A stretch of 54,709 nt of DNA from Paracamarosporium sp. OC-R06-R3 (GCA_019828545.1 JACVRA010000043.1:362-55070); one strand, 5' to 3'; counted from the stretch's first letter, positions 21,076-32,968 are shown. Translations and numbers: made by a program. The notes: a model not told the origin generated them from the letters alone.

Positions 21076-21519
21076 ATGAGAATTACACTTTTAGCTCTAA
21101 TTGCTGTGGTTGCACATGGGAGCGAGTTTCTTATATCTAGAAAGAACCATGGCACGGATACTGAAGAAAATCATCATGTAAACGAAACAGACTGGCATTT
21201 ATGCAATCAAATTAGTAGTCTAATAAGCGACTGGGAGTCGCGTACGTTTACTGCTGCGCAAGATGCGATCTGTATATTATTTAGGTCTGTTCAGATAGAC
21301 TTAGTAGATTCGTGGCTAATCTTCAGTAGTTTGGCTGACTGTCAGAAATACCATGGGGCCGGTGATGTTGTAGGGGGTCTTGTAGCGTCTTCTATGGCTA
21401 CCGTCATACAATCGCGTCAAGGAGATAAGGTAGATATGGATCTATATAAAGAGCGATCTCAAAGCTTCTACTGCCGACCATTTGAGGAGAGTTTCGCTCC
21501 TGGGGATTGGCAATGTTAA
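21076..21519 (+). CDS. small secreted protein, 147 aa
   Basis: Single exon from an ATG at 21076 to a TAA at 21517-21519. A signal peptide of about 16-17 residues (MRITLLALIAVVAHGS) leads a mature protein with five Cys, the last being the C-terminal residue. No membrane segment follows. No family was recognised. There is an N-glycosylation sequon (NET). It could be an effector-like extracellular protein. The frame has no stops, unlike the relics just to its left. Confidence 0.6.
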   Translation: MRITLLALIAVVAHGSEFLISRKNHGTDTEENHHVNETDWHLCNQISSLISDWESRTFTAAQDAICILFRSVQIDLVDSWLIFSSLADCQKYHGAGDVVGGLVASSMATVIQSRQGDKVDMDLYKERSQSFYCRPFEESFAPGDWQC

Positions 21520-21546
21520 TGCGAACTCGTCGGTAATTAAGACTGA

Positions 21547-22204
21547 TCACAGTCCTAATTTTTGCAATAGATATCGTATGTACTCAAATGGATGTTCTTG
21601 AAGATAGGAAGTCCTTTCCTGCTTAACAATGTGCACCCACACCTCGTAGTAGCATGGCTCCCAGCATAGCGAGCCCACGTCTGTACCGGGAAATCCTAGA
21701 AATAAATTTGAACAATTTAACAGGTCACTATGCTGATATCGTTGTTCGGTCCAAAGAAGGTAATCTTGTGGAAGCAGGAGCCCAAACGTAAGCACACGAA
21801 CACGAGCCCATCTATAAGGATTCAAGGATTCGTCTGTGCCCATGAGTGTATATTCAGATCCCAGAAATTCACATACCATTCTCTTGAACAAACAGACATA
21901 ATTCATAAAAGGCCATCGGCTCTAAAACCGGCGTGACCGTACGGGTATAATTCGAGAACTGCCACTGGCGTAGCAAAGGAATATGCTGCCTCCAAACCTC
22001 CAAAGGCCAGTGTGATGTTTGGGCAAAAATCAGTACTTGGGCTAAGACCCACGAGGCCCATTTAGATCTAGATTGAATGGATAGGAAATTGGTCCATTGG
22101 AGCAATCGAGCCCAAGAGCTAGATTCCTGCGTCTTGATATTATAAACGATTTCAAAGAGATGCTGAACGCTACTCTTTTGTGCGCTTGTCCATTCTAAGG
22201 GCAT
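21547..22204 (-). CDS. hypothetical protein, exon structure uncertain
   Basis: An ATG at 22204 opens a 111-codon Trp- and Leu-rich frame that reaches a strong GTATGT donor at about 21872. The remainder continues in one of the two other frames, and I cannot choose the acceptor from sequence alone. An overlapping frame runs to 21547 (contains SLCWEPCYYEVW). No domain was recognised. It follows the CSC1-like gene on the same strand, with 38 bases between that gene's stop and this ATG. Confidence 0.35.
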
Positions 22205-22242
22205 GTTGTTACTTATTATGCAAATCTTGTGGCATTCCTATT

Positions 22243-24593
22243 CTACTTATATAGGGTAGAGTTAACTAGTTCTATCTTTCCTTTGTTACTGATTGTAGCA
22301 TCTTCCGAAGACAAAGTGATGCCTGGTGAGAGTTCCCGACATTTATCCAGCTCTAAGTGACTGAAACCGCGGCTATCTTTAGGTAGTCGTAAAATCGTGT
22401 CCTTCTTCGCACTATCTGGATCATGGAACCCTTCATAATTCAGTCTTTCAGTGCTTTGGATTGATATCGGTAGAAATTTCAAAAGAGGGTCGTACATTCC
22501 GCGGATCGCGAAATGATAGACTGCAGTTAACGCAAGAGCCAGTAAAGATAGAACTGCCTGACTGATACAAGTTGCTTGCCCTCGAGAATCTCGAACTAGA
22601 AGAAATAGTGAAAGCAAACTGACTTCTATCGTATAAATCCCGACAAAGAGGTGTTTCAAAGCTTTTGGATAGAACATACCACCGTGATCACGTTGACTGA
22701 CATTGGCGGAAGGGCGCAAGTGGACCGTCCATGATATCATAAATACTGAAAACTGGAAAGGGATGATTATTGGGGAGATTATGGCATAGAGGATACCTGT
22801 ACAGCGTCAGGATATTGAATATTTGAGATGACAGATGAAATACCAATGCACCCAAGGTTTGTGTAGATAGGTACCAGAGTTCCCCATTCGATGTCAGGGA
22901 TCGTCCTTCTCTGGACCATCTGGGTGACGGTATGATCCAGCAAAGGGCCTGTGGCTAAGGTATCGATCAGACGGTCAATGCGAAGGAGCGCGCCCGCATT
23001 GATTGAAAGTGACTGGAGTAACACATATGACAAGAAGTAATTGCTTGCCTTGGGAAGATTCTTTGCCAAAGTTGCTGCAATCCTCTTCTCCATGGATATA
23101 TCAGACATGAAAACGGTAATCCCAGCAGACAGCGTCACACTCAGAGTGACTTGGGTTAGAAGGAAGAAAAAATAATAGTCCTGAATTTTGAGACTTGAGA
23201 TGCTCCTAAGAGGTATTCCTTGCTTTCTAACGAGAACGACCAGAGTGGCCGAAAAGACGCGAAGTAAGACAGCGAGGCACAGCGGAGGTAGAATACCCTG
23301 AATGGCCCCTAGGGCCCATTCAGGGAGTGTCTGGAGCCAATGCAGATAATCGAGCTGGGACAGATAGATCGCTTGGGATAGAAGGCTTGATAACGAAATG
23401 GGAACAGCACATATCAGTGAAAGGATAACAATAATTATGTTACAGACCACCGTTCGAATGGTTCTGTTCCACCACGGCATACTGACGTTATCCCATATAA
23501 CGTCTGATGGTGAGGTTGGAAGCATTCGCGGAGTCATGTATCCGGCGTCGCAGTGAATCACGGACTGACATGCGACGTGCGCAGCAAGGGGTGTGGCAAA
23601 AGTGACAAAAGCTGACGGAAGGATCGGTAAGGCCTCTGCTAAGCGATTGATGTCATCGTTTAGATCGATCAAGCGCTCGCGATACGATTCCGTACACTCG
23701 GGATCCCGTAGCAAAGCCTTACGAAGTCTCCTCGATAGACCGTCGTGTGAGGCGCCGCTCATGATTTTGCTCTTGATCAAATGTGTCTCCGCTTTCTCAA
23801 GCAATCTAGTGACATGTTCGCGTTGACGAAGCACTCGACGTAGAACACTGGAGTCTTTGTTGAAAGAGACCATCACTACCTCGCCAAAACACCCTAGCTT
23901 CTCTTTGAGCTTCTCTTGTGATGCCCAGGAATCCGGTATCGAGTCTATGAGCACTGTGCGCAATGCCGAAGTCTGTGCAGTTTGACGAATCTGTACATAC
24001 GAATGCAGCTCGTTCCATATGATCCAGCAGACGTAGACTACCAAACAGGAGGCTAGTAGTAGATGACCCCAGTAGCGATCGCTATGTTCGAGGCCAATAT
24101 TTGACCAGCCGAGCCTATCCAAGCCACTGACATGATTTTCGGGCCCTTTACCATGCCAAAAATTGAGCGATGCAAGAACTGGAGTGATGAAGAGGGAAGA
24201 GGGTAGGAAGACGAGGACAAGAGTCCTGAGGTAGCGCCGAAAGAAGTACATGTCAAGATTGTGCCCGTGATGCCAATCAAAATGCATTAATTTGGATACA
24301 ACCTCGCGACCAAAGCTACCGCTGGGATTGGTGAGACCGTACACATTGGGGATCTTGTTACGTAGGTAAAAGTAGAGTAGAATTTCTGCCGCGAAAACTG
24401 CCACAGAGGTTGACATAGAAGCCAGAAACGTGCTGAGCGATACTCCACGAAGCTGTAGAGCCTTTCCAAATGGGTTATTAGTATCCATCAGGGCATAGAC
24501 ATAGGAAAGAGTGAAAGTAAAAAGGGAAAGGATTACTGTCGATCGTTTATGAAATCCGACGATACCGCCGGCATGTCCCGTGATTTTTAACAT
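22243..24593 (-). CDS. CSC1/OSCA/TMEM63-family (DUF221) channel, 767 aa
   Basis: Exons 22844-24593 and 22243-22796 with a 47-nt intron sum to 2,304 bases. The junction rebuilds TNLGCIGILYAIISPIIIPF, a signature of the 7TM (RSN1_7TM) part. Order: N-terminal RSN1_TM helices (about 50-200), the cytosolic PHM7 domain (about 210-340, with TVLIDSIPDSW), then the multi-helix channel region with FYPKALKHLFVGIYTIE. The family forms osmo- or mechano-gated cation channels in the plasma membrane or endomembranes. At 767 residues it is on the short side. The first 15 or so codons lie inside a tandem repeat (24541-25000), so the true start may be later or the N-terminus is newly formed. Confidence 0.85.
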
Positions 24594-25000
24594 GATTAGC
24601 CTGGTCCAAGACGATCATACTATCGCCTCGATTTGGACCCGCTAAACCTCAAGCGTCTAGTAGTACTGACTTATAATAGTGAAATCCGACGATGCCGCCG
24701 GCATACCCCGTGATTTTTGATAATAGAGAACCCGTATAAGACTAGTCTGGTCCAAGACGACCAATTTTTCTCGTCGACTTGGACCTGCTAAGCCTAATAC
24801 GTCCCATCTCCAGTTGTACAATCTGAGGATACCGTCGGTATATCACGTGATCGACGGCGGGAAGACGAAGAATGTACCTATACAGGACTAGCCTGGTCCA
24901 AGACTATCATTATCCGCCATTAAATTGGGCCTTATAGGCCTTAAGCATCTAGTATAAGTTCCGACATTCATTACTGTCGCCATATCATGTGACATGTGTC
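24541..25000. repeat. tandem ~130-150-bp repeat with internal inverted motifs
   Basis: Three full diverged copies and a partial fourth begin near 24551, 24681, 24830 and 24960. Each starts with ATCCGACGATGCCGCCGGCAT-like sequence, then TCACGTGA-like sequence, then CTGGTCCAAGAC and, after about 30 bp, an inverted TTGGACCYGCTAA. The inverted pairs could form a hairpin, as in MITE-like or regulatory repeats. Copy 1 covers the start codon of the CSC1-like gene. Confidence 0.7.
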
Positions 25001-25065
25001 CGCAGAACCCGTCAAGGTCACCACGAAACATAAACATTCAACAGTTCATCAGACGTCTTGGATAG

Positions 25066-27596
25066 ATGACTTACAATGGACCTGCCACAATCCTTGACAA
25101 TAATCTCTGTAATCCTCTAAATTTCCTCAAGGCATTACGTCTTTCTAACGATATGCAGCAGTATTGCGAAAGTTGGAATGACACATGTCAAACTGCGACT
25201 ACAGAGGAACTTGAGACCCTAAAAGCTGCGGTGAACATCTGGTCAAAATCTATCCAGAATGCGATACGATCCCGCTCTAATACTCTTGAGCTGCGCCAGC
25301 GAGCGGTTACACGAGGCGAAGTACAAGGAAGTGCAAGGTCTCTAGTGCCAATGCGAAGACGGCCTAATGATACTCTAAATGGTTTTCATGACACAAGAGA
25401 CAGCCCCGGGACTAACGACTCTAGCACTAGCGCACTGTTCGTTTCTGACACAGCAGGACCAGCTGGAAGCATCGTTGCTCAATCGGATGTCTTAGAAGAT
25501 GGTNNNNNNNNNNNNNNNNNNNNNNNNNNNNNNNNNNNNNNNNNNNNNNNNNNNNNNNNNNNNNNNNNNNNNNNNNNNNNNNNNNNNNNNNNNTCCAATG
25601 GTAGATGTCGATGGTGCTTTTGAGCCTGGCTCAGGACTAGCTGGAAGCATCGTTTCCCAACCGGATATCCCCTCAGCATATGTTGACCCGCAATATCTAA
25701 TGGTAGATGTCGAAGGTGCCTTTGAGCCTGTTTCAGGACCAGCAGGAAGCATCGTGGCCCAAGACGATATTGGAAACGAGCCTAGCAGCAGCTACTTCCA
25801 GAATGAGATGGAGGCTCTGAATCAAATCGAAATGAATCATCTTCCAGATCTAGACGGGATTTTTGGTCCTGAGCTAATGTCGCATGGTGAGCGAGATGTG
25901 GTGAATGCCTCTTCTAGAGATCAACTCGATGCGAGCGACCTCACCCTCGTTGAGTCGTACCTGGAGAGTGCCTGTAAGGTCGGATTTCACCTGCCCTATC
26001 CTTCACAAGAGCTGGCTTCTGCTGACCTACGCGAGGTGCTCGAACCTCTTTTGCACGGGACCCCGTTGACCAAAGCTTTGATTTGCAACCTGCTTCTTCT
26101 ACTCCTTCCAGCGCCTCTCATCTTGGAACCTAACCCAGACGACGCACACTTGGCAGAATGGAACCTACACTTAGCCGAACGCGACCAGGGGGAAGCTGAC
26201 GAGGCAGATGAGGATCTGTTGATGACATTGGAAATCCACCCAAATATTTTATTGATCCTTGCTAACAGGCAGCAACATAAGCTGTTTCTCATTGGGCGTG
26301 GCACTTTACCAACGGCTTACGAAGAGGTGATTAGGAGTCATCAACTTTCGTTCGAAATACGAAACGTAAGCAACCCCTGTCCGAAAGCTGGGAAGGACTC
26401 ACCAAATACCACAGCCAGAGCAATGTCAGCCACAGCTTGAGTACACCCTTGGCTTGGTGTGCACGGCGGTGAACTCCACTGGTCGTTCGCTAGAATTCAC
26501 AACGGCACGAGAATTGAGAATGTTATTTATCGAAGCCGTACTTGGCCCTTGTCAAAATAGCGTCATCTTGCAAGGACTCGGATTAAATCACTATTCGGCT
26601 ACTGTCCAAACTGCTTATCCTATCAGGAACGCACTTCCTTCTGAGGCTACGCCAACCCACGAGCAACTTCGAGAGCTCTATGAGGCCAGTATCACGACCA
26701 TACCGACAGTGGGAGGAAAGAACCTCCTACGCATGCTCCAATGCATCCGAGAAATAGGCTCTGTCACAATCTTGGAAGCTTTGAAGGTTGCTGCAGCTCA
26801 ACCTCGAGAGCTGCTGCCTTTGGATGGACATACCCATCTCTTAGAGATACATCGCTATCTTGATACTAAAGGTGTGTCAAACCATCTGGACGTCGCACGA
26901 ACTCGATACGTCAAATACTGCTACTCTCGAGCCTTTGAGTCCCGCGTCGAAACTTTGATACACAAGAAGGCGAAGAGTCGAAGGGAAAGGAGACTGAAAG
27001 GAAAGCGCGTGTCGATTCAAACAGTCAGCGATACACCAGAGACCGCTTGGATTACTTCTAACTATCCAAATGTAGAGCACGGGACCCGCAAATGCTCGAA
27101 TATCGTCCGTCAATCAATTATAGAGGGCATCCAGAACCAATACGGCGGGAATACCAGTGCTATCGGAGGCGATCTCGACAAATATCTCAGTCAAGGCTCG
27201 GTGCTCAACACTATCTTGCAAGGTTTAAACCCGGCCCTTCTTGTTCTCTTCCCTGGCGACCAATCTTGCCCGCCTTCCCTTTCTTTTGAAAGACTGGAGA
27301 ATGCATCTGCAAAGGCTAAGTTGAAGAAGCGTATCAAGGCTAAAGAGTAAGTCGTAGAATACACGTGATCACTCACACACTGACCAAGTTGGACGTTCGT
27401 CAGCGTCGATACATTGACCGCAAAGGAGGCAAAGTTGTTTAGGTGGGCTATGCAAGTGCTACGCCCCGAGCTCTTTGTCCACCATGCTATTCCAACTGCC
27501 GTCGCCCTACTAGGCTTACCATCCGATGCGGACGGGACGCTGCGAGACCGCGACCCAGACTGTTATCGCGTCAGACCGTTAGACTTTCTTGCATAG
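25066..27596 (+). CDS. hypothetical protein with a gap-containing tandem-repeat region
   Basis: Three exons: 25066-26365, 26436-27346 and 27389-27596. Introns have GTAAGC..CACAG and GTAAGT..CCAAG ends, and the frame is kept across both. The N-terminal 140 residues are soluble, with Cys. A tandem repeat of about 34 residues follows (core AGSIVxQxD and MVDVxGAFEP), and inside it lies a 90-N gap. The frame after the gap is shifted by one base relative to the N count, so the N count is arbitrary rather than a true frameshift. The C-terminal 400 residues are basic in part (KKAKSRRERRLKGKR) and end VRPLDFLA. No family was recognised. It might be a nuclear or DNA-associated protein, but this is a guess from charge only. 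Confidence 0.6.
25504..25593. other. assembly gap of 90 N
   Basis: Ninety undetermined bases inside the repeated coding region of the 25066-27596 gene. The flanks carry the same repeat unit, so the assembler probably failed on a tandem array of unknown copy number. Confidence 0.99.
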
Positions 27597-27737
27597 CCAG
27601 GCGGTTACGTCTATTTTTAGTACCCTAAGCGCCGGAACTAGCAGGGGTGATGAACGAGGCGCAGGACTGGACATTACTACTTCAAACGTCGCGCTTCTTT
27701 ATGCAGACGTCTTAAACATCGCAAGAACAAACAAAAA

Positions 27738-28710
27738 ATGAACAAGATTGTGTTTCTCGCTGTCATATGGGCCTTTTTTGTCATGGCTGTGCTCGCCATC
27801 ACACTCCGCATCATCACGCAGAGAACGCCGCACCATTACGAAATCATCATATCTTTTTTCTCTCTATTTCTGTTCCTCGTCTCCTGTATTGTCAACACAG
27901 CACTGGCCTCGCTATACTTTAACCCCAAGGAGAATAACGTGACCGGCAACCTGACCTTCATTCGTCTACAATATTGTTCCAACGTCCTTTACCTAAGCTG
28001 TTTATGGCTTATCAAAATAGGAATCCTCGTTTCATATTATGGAATCGTTGAATCTTTTGGCTATCTTAAGAGAGCCTGGTACTCTGTGCTCGGAATGATG
28101 AGTATGGCATATGTGTGCTGCGTGATCGGGTACCCGTTCGGGGTTCCGCACTGCACCAACATCGGTATGACGCCCCAAGCCAAATGCAAGCCTTGCTTAC
28201 GAGGATGTAGAATGCGATCTAAACCAGATACAGTTATCCAGCGCAGCACTCTGGCTGACGACTACCTGGGATACTATCACCAACATCTGTCTTATCGCCT
28301 TTCCCGTTGCTATCTTGACAAAGGCGCGATTATCGCATCGTATCAAGAAGCTCGCTGCATTTCGTTTCGCTATTGTAACCCTCATCATCTTGATCTCGCT
28401 GGTACGATCAGCCAGCAGCTACCCGTTCAATGGCCTTGGGAAAACGTTTTGGTTGCATTTGTGGAGTTCTATTCAGAACTCTATGTTCATTGTCATCAGT
28501 AGTGGGTTGGCCATTCGTTCACAGCTACATTCAATAGATGCAATGCGCGATTCTCACGTGGTCTCCTATGCAGAGCCTGGACCTCGCCCAGGAGAGATTG
28601 ACCGCGATATCAGCCATGACTCTTCAGTTATCTTGGGAGTAAACAATAGAGTACCACCTGCTCCATTGGGAGCGCCAGGCGATGTTAGTCTACTCTATAC
28701 ATTACGATGA
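27738..28710 (+). CDS. fungal rhodopsin-domain (PTH11-like) membrane protein, 296 aa
   Basis: Exons 27738-28164 and 28247-28710 join in frame (891 bases). Seven hydrophobic helices are spaced through the protein. The block LTTTWDTITNICLIAFPVAIL is the family hallmark around TM5 (usual WxxTxxxNIxTDxxxxxxP), and TKARLSHRIKK follows. This is the fungal rhodopsin-domain family (PF20684-like), relatives of PTH11 without a CFEM domain, proposed plasma-membrane sensors. The acceptor at 28246 was chosen because it keeps frame; another at about 28232 does not. The C-terminal tail is cytosolic and unstructured. Confidence 0.7.
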
Positions 28711-28851
28711 CCAAACTGACAAGACCTAGTTACACGAACCTGGCGGAACAAGAGAGACAAGTGGTTTAGTCAGCGCTTTCAGTTGGTACTCTGAGACGAG
28801 CTCTTATCGAAATACCTAGTCACGTTTTTGAAATGATACCGCACGCTACAC

Positions 28852-29869
28852 CTATCTCAACTGCATACAATAATAGTAATCAAGCCAAAGATTTGTGCAT
28901 CCGGAATCCAGATGAGGGTTCATGAGTCTCAACTGCGCAAACGTCGTGTTGTACTCCGTTGCTATTTTGTTACATGTATCTCCTTCCCGGACGAGGTGGT
29001 ATTGACTACACGATTTGGACGTGCCAAGAGCAAGGCGAGACGAGGCCTGCTCAAAATGTACAATGGAATGTTGCAAAGTCTGCGTGTCTACAACACGTGA
29101 GCCTGTAGCAAGTGCCCGCGTCGGCGTTGGGATTGCACCGAGCCCAAGATGATCAAAACTACACGACGTATCCGCCCTGTGGGTCCATCCAAGAAGGCGA
29201 TTAGCAATGTCGGATGCATAGCATCGCGTAGCCCCTCCCTGTTCCAGATGATCGGGTACAACACCTAGCGGTCCTGCGTTGTATGCACGAGCTGCGCGAT
29301 AGAATCTTTGCGGGGTTTGCGTGCCGTTGTACATATCAACGGCTTGCTTCAACCCATACTCCCGACCTTTGCCTGCACCATCCATCAACATAGTCTTGAT
29401 CATCTCTGGCGGACAGGGCAAAAGGCCAGCACAGCTTCCCTGACCATTGTTGGATTGCATGAGGCCAGGGTTTGTAACAGCGGCTGCGGTACTTCCGACT
29501 CTTACACAACCATCAGACTCCTGCATCATCATCGTGAAGAATAAGCTCGGCGGCACGTTTGCGTATTCTGCAGCTCCGGCAAGAGAGGATCTGATAGCGT
29601 TGATCTCGGTTGGGGAATTATTTTCACCATACATCGGATAGCATGAACTGTTGAGAATGACTAGGTTCACATCCCATCTGTGACTGAGTCAGTTCGGGTG
29701 ACTTTGGGGTGACGGGGTGACAAACATACAGATCCTCAAAACTCAACCAATCGGATGCCGCGGGCCAGCCTTGTTCTGTCGATCCATCGCCAGAGAACAC
29801 TTTATAGGAGTAAGGCGATGCAACCGTAGACTTGACCCACAGTGCAAATAAAGTACGGTATTGCATCAT
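28852..29869 (-). CDS. secreted lysozyme-like transglycosylase with a C-terminal LysM, 321 aa
   Basis: Exons 29730-29869 and 28852-29677 sum to 966 bases, with a 52-nt intron. The N-terminus (MMQYRTLFALWVKSTVAS) is a plausible but weak signal peptide. Residues about 70-210 look like the goose-type lysozyme/SLT fold, with a Glu in FFTMMMQESDG, NPGLMQ and RAYNAGP. That Glu is the expected general acid for cleaving beta-1,4 bonds in peptidoglycan or chitin-like glycans. A LysM domain (YHLVREGDTCNKIATEYN through WLDYYYCMQ) ends the protein, with paired Cys. The combination suggests an extracellular enzyme aimed at bacterial or fungal cell walls. It is divergent from the 29991 gene (121 bp between starts). 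Confidence 0.75.
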
Positions 29870-29990
29870 TGTGTGATCGATTGACGTCCTAGCCACAGAA
29901 GCGGCTCCATATTTATACTTGTGGTTACGTTTGCATAGGCCACTCCCAAAGTCATATATTGACTAGCAGACAACGCTCTGCCTACTCCAC

Positions 29991-30455
29991 ATGACACGCC
30001 CAAGAAATGGTCGTTCTTATGGTCCAGCCGTGCGATTCGCTAGCCCGCCGGTGTCTGCAGGCATCTTCCCCTTGAGCAAGCCAGAATACTGGGTAGTCGT
30101 ATATTTTGAGGAGCATGTTGAGCGATGCAGAATATGCGAGTCGCCATACAGACGTCTTTGTCGAGTTGGTCGGGCTCACGCTGGTAAGTCATGAGATTAT
30201 CACAAGCAGCGTATGGGGCTGACATACCCAGGAAGCATCGACAGTTACATGTATCTGAAGAACAACTACGTTTATAGTAGTAGCTATAGACAGATAGTGT
30301 TGGAATTGCCTAGATATTTCATGGCTACACGAAAGCTGTTGGAAACGTTACAGTACGAGTTTCCCAAAACCACGAGTCACTATCAAACAAGATTAACGGA
30401 GCCGTCCATGAATTATGGGAGACGAAAGGGCTCGCGATATTTATATGTTTACTAG
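29991..30455 (+). CDS. small fungal protein of unknown function, 138 aa, two exons
   Basis: Exons 29991-30183 and 30232-30455, with a 48-nt GTAAGT..CCCAG intron, sum to 417 bases. The protein has CRICESPYRRLCRVGRAHAG, then a Tyr-rich segment and LVLELPRYFMATRKLLETL-like helices. I recognise this as a recurring small Pezizomycotina protein (usual form CxRCYDP, LCxTGHALAQ, then VRVEIPxxYxxxRxLL). Its Cys pairs may bind metal. Function is unknown. It shares a short divergent promoter region with the lysozyme-like gene. Confidence 0.6.
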
Positions 30456-30556
30456 TACCAATACAGCAATCTGCATGTAGATAACGTTACCTAACGCATA
30501 ATTGAAGAAATGTGAGCGATTGTAGTTTACTTGAATGGAAAACCCCACTTCTCAAG

Positions 30557-31596
30557 TTATATGGTTTGGGCGCGTTCCGAGGTCAATTCATCGGTGTCGT
30601 CGTCAGACAGTACATTGCAACCTTCATCAAAGTCTTCAAACATGTCTTCGGAAGGAGGATGAAGAGATTCGGCATTCGCTGTAGCGGACAACTCAAGCTG
30701 CTCAAATCCCATACTGTCACAGTCATTGTCGACGCTCCGCGACTCGCAGTCAAATCCATCTAACTCGTTGGTAAGCCATCGCTCAACTTCTTTACAAGTA
30801 TCCTGAATGGTGCATAACGCCTCCCCTTTCTTCACGTAGAGCTCCCAACCACCTGGAATCTCAAGTGACCACAACGACCGAACCATCTTGGAAGGACTTG
30901 GTCTGTCGCTCATGATCCAGATCGCTTTGTCCCAGACTTGTTTCAGAAACTCGAGATCCTCGTGATGGCCTGCCACCACAGAGATGTCCCGAGCAGACTG
31001 AACTAACAAGTCTCCCACCGCTACACATAGATTGTTCCTCTTGAATAAGATGTTGGCTTGGAATGTCAGCTTCCGGTGATATGTAGCTTTGGCTTCTCAC
31101 CTAGCAGGGAAACGGTCTGAACGTCGCTACTGATTGGCTCCGTTTCCTGGTGGGAGCTATCATGCTCGAATATGTTAAGCAAAAGTTGCTTCGTGTGAGA
31201 CTTTCCCAAGACTCGAGCTACTGTTAGCATTCTAGAAAGGTCCGAAGGCGTCAGTCTACCAGGTCTCAGGGTGCGTCGCGTGAAGCAAAACTGGACAAGG
31301 TCGTAGGGGGGGGTATTGGGCTGAATATCATATCGTCCAAGTATGAGTGCCAATTCGGTCAAAACAGACGCACTGACATCTCCTTGGGGCACAAATATGC
31401 CGTGTGCGGACTGTAGAAGGTATAAGAATGCTTGAGTATCCTCAGTCGCGTTTAGTCTGAGTGTACCATTCGTGCATGCGTCGAGGAGTCTGCACAGGGA
31501 TGGAGATAGACTTCGTAGCTTGGATGACGATACATTGTACACATCGTCCTGAATGATAATCCTAGTATCTGGCTGGAGTGCTATTTCGTGCTTCAT
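30557..31596 (-). CDS. BTB/POZ-like protein, 331 aa
   Basis: Exons 31131-31596 and 30557-31086, with a 44-nt intron, give 996 bases. The ATG at 31596 is the first in frame. Residues 10-110 form a BTB-like fold (RIIIQDDVYNVSSSKLRSLS, then a YLLQSAHG hairpin), and a BACK-like helical part follows (ELALILGRYDIQP). After the junction comes TYHRKLTFQAN, as in the many fungal BTB proteins of unknown role. The C-terminal 60 residues are very acidic (EDMFEDFDEGCNVLSDDDTD). BTB proteins dimerise or recruit Cullin-3; no substrate-binding domain is visible here. Confidence 0.65.
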
Positions 31597-31940
31597 GACG
31601 GCAAGTCTGGATATTGCCTGCACGAAGACCCTTTGAATTAAATACAGCAGTGTCGGCGCGATGGTCTAGAATAATCCGTAACTGTCCTCCGTATCACATG
31701 TAAAGACCCGTGTAAGAATGCGTAGCGGCAAGCGGTCCTATTCGTGAATCCGAGCACTGATACGCCGCAGCGGCATGGTCGGACTTAATATATCGCAAGG
31801 CTGACATGATGTTGTGGCGGCTGATGCGATCTGCGGCCTGTGTGGCGCGGGTTGAAAGCCCAGGTGCACGGTCCTTCACACACACATGCGAACGTATGTT
31901 CAGAACAAAGGTTGATTTAGATTCAGACTAATTAAGCTAC

Positions 31941-32765
31941 TTACGTAGGTCCACCCAGAAAACCTGGTGTCATATCGTTTACATTCCCCCACCCCGTATG
32001 CGAGTCTAGAAGATCGCCGAAGTCATCTGAAGGGTAATTTCCATGGATTCCAGCAAGCTCGCCGGGATCCGCGAGAAGATTGCTTTCAAAATATTGCGTT
32101 CCTGCTGAGCCCATTGGTAGATGATAATCTTGTGTATCAAAGGTGTTGGTGTTGATTGATGGCTCGAGGTTCGGTTCAAGGTGATAGCCTAGGTTGAACG
32201 AGGATTCGTCTATTTGTGGTTCCGCAGGCGGAGAGCTGGGTTTCGAACCAAGCTCGCGAACTTCGTCGGTCCCGATACGGAGTATATGCAGGATGTAGTG
32301 ATCCGATGGGTGAGGGGTAGCTTCCTTTTCTGCCTGAGTTTCATATGAGAAGCCCTTCGCACGAGCTGTTTGGAACAAGAATCTCAATCCTTTGGACAGC
32401 AATTCTCGCTCTTGTTTGGTGACCATTTCCCTGGTCGAACCGTCAGCAGGAAGGTCATGCCTGCTGGTCAGACCTACTTGGAGGGTACAGTTGAAGTGGG
32501 CGTAAAATTGCATAACCCATTAGTCGATTGACATTCGGAACATGGCACGCGGCCATCAAGCCCCAATTGGGTGCACTGAGCAACTATCAGCGTTTGTCCG
32601 CATTGTGTGGCTTGGCAGCATTACTCGCTTCTTCTTCGCTCTGCACCCGTCGCAAGCTCTTGACGCACGTCTTGGTTTCCGGGGAACTGATCTCTGGGGA
32701 GGCATGCTGGCTTGTTCAAGATAGTTTTGATTTACCCCAAGGCGCTTTATCAATGCCGCAGCCAT
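31941..32765 (-). CDS. Zn(II)2Cys6 transcription factor, short, 242 aa
   Basis: Exons 32625-32765, 32478-32575 and 31941-32430 sum to 729 bases. Splicing across the first intron builds a textbook binuclear zinc cluster, C-x2-C-x6-C-x10-C-x2-C-x6-C, starting ACDGCRAKKKRC. This gives the intron and start good support. The remainder is acidic and rich in Pro and Ser, with no fungal-TF middle homology domain. The terminal codons lie on a strong donor (AC|GTAAGT), so one more 3' exon may exist. The protein is likely nuclear. It is divergent from the F-box/LRR gene, with about 200 bp between starts. Confidence 0.75.
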
Positions 32766-32968
32766 CTCTCAAAGGACCTAGACAGTTGCCGCAGCGCTTA
32801 ACTACTCCAACGCTTCGATCGCGGCACGGATAATATGTACAGTAATGTGAAACATCGCAACAACGTTGACAAGGATGCATGTTGGTGTCAATCGGCATAT
32901 CACGTGAGTGCTAGCGAACCTGATGTGCGTATCCTTGTCGTCGGCCGCATCGTCACATTGCAACCATC

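Noticed and set aside
32716..32898. A 60-codon minus frame with PCQRCCDVSHYCTYYP, like the second half of a Zn2Cys6 cluster, just upstream of the real cluster
   Set aside because: No matching first half lies upstream, it overlaps the other frame at the chosen start, and it ends in a stop. A second cluster or separate small gene cannot be supported, though the Cys spacing is striking.
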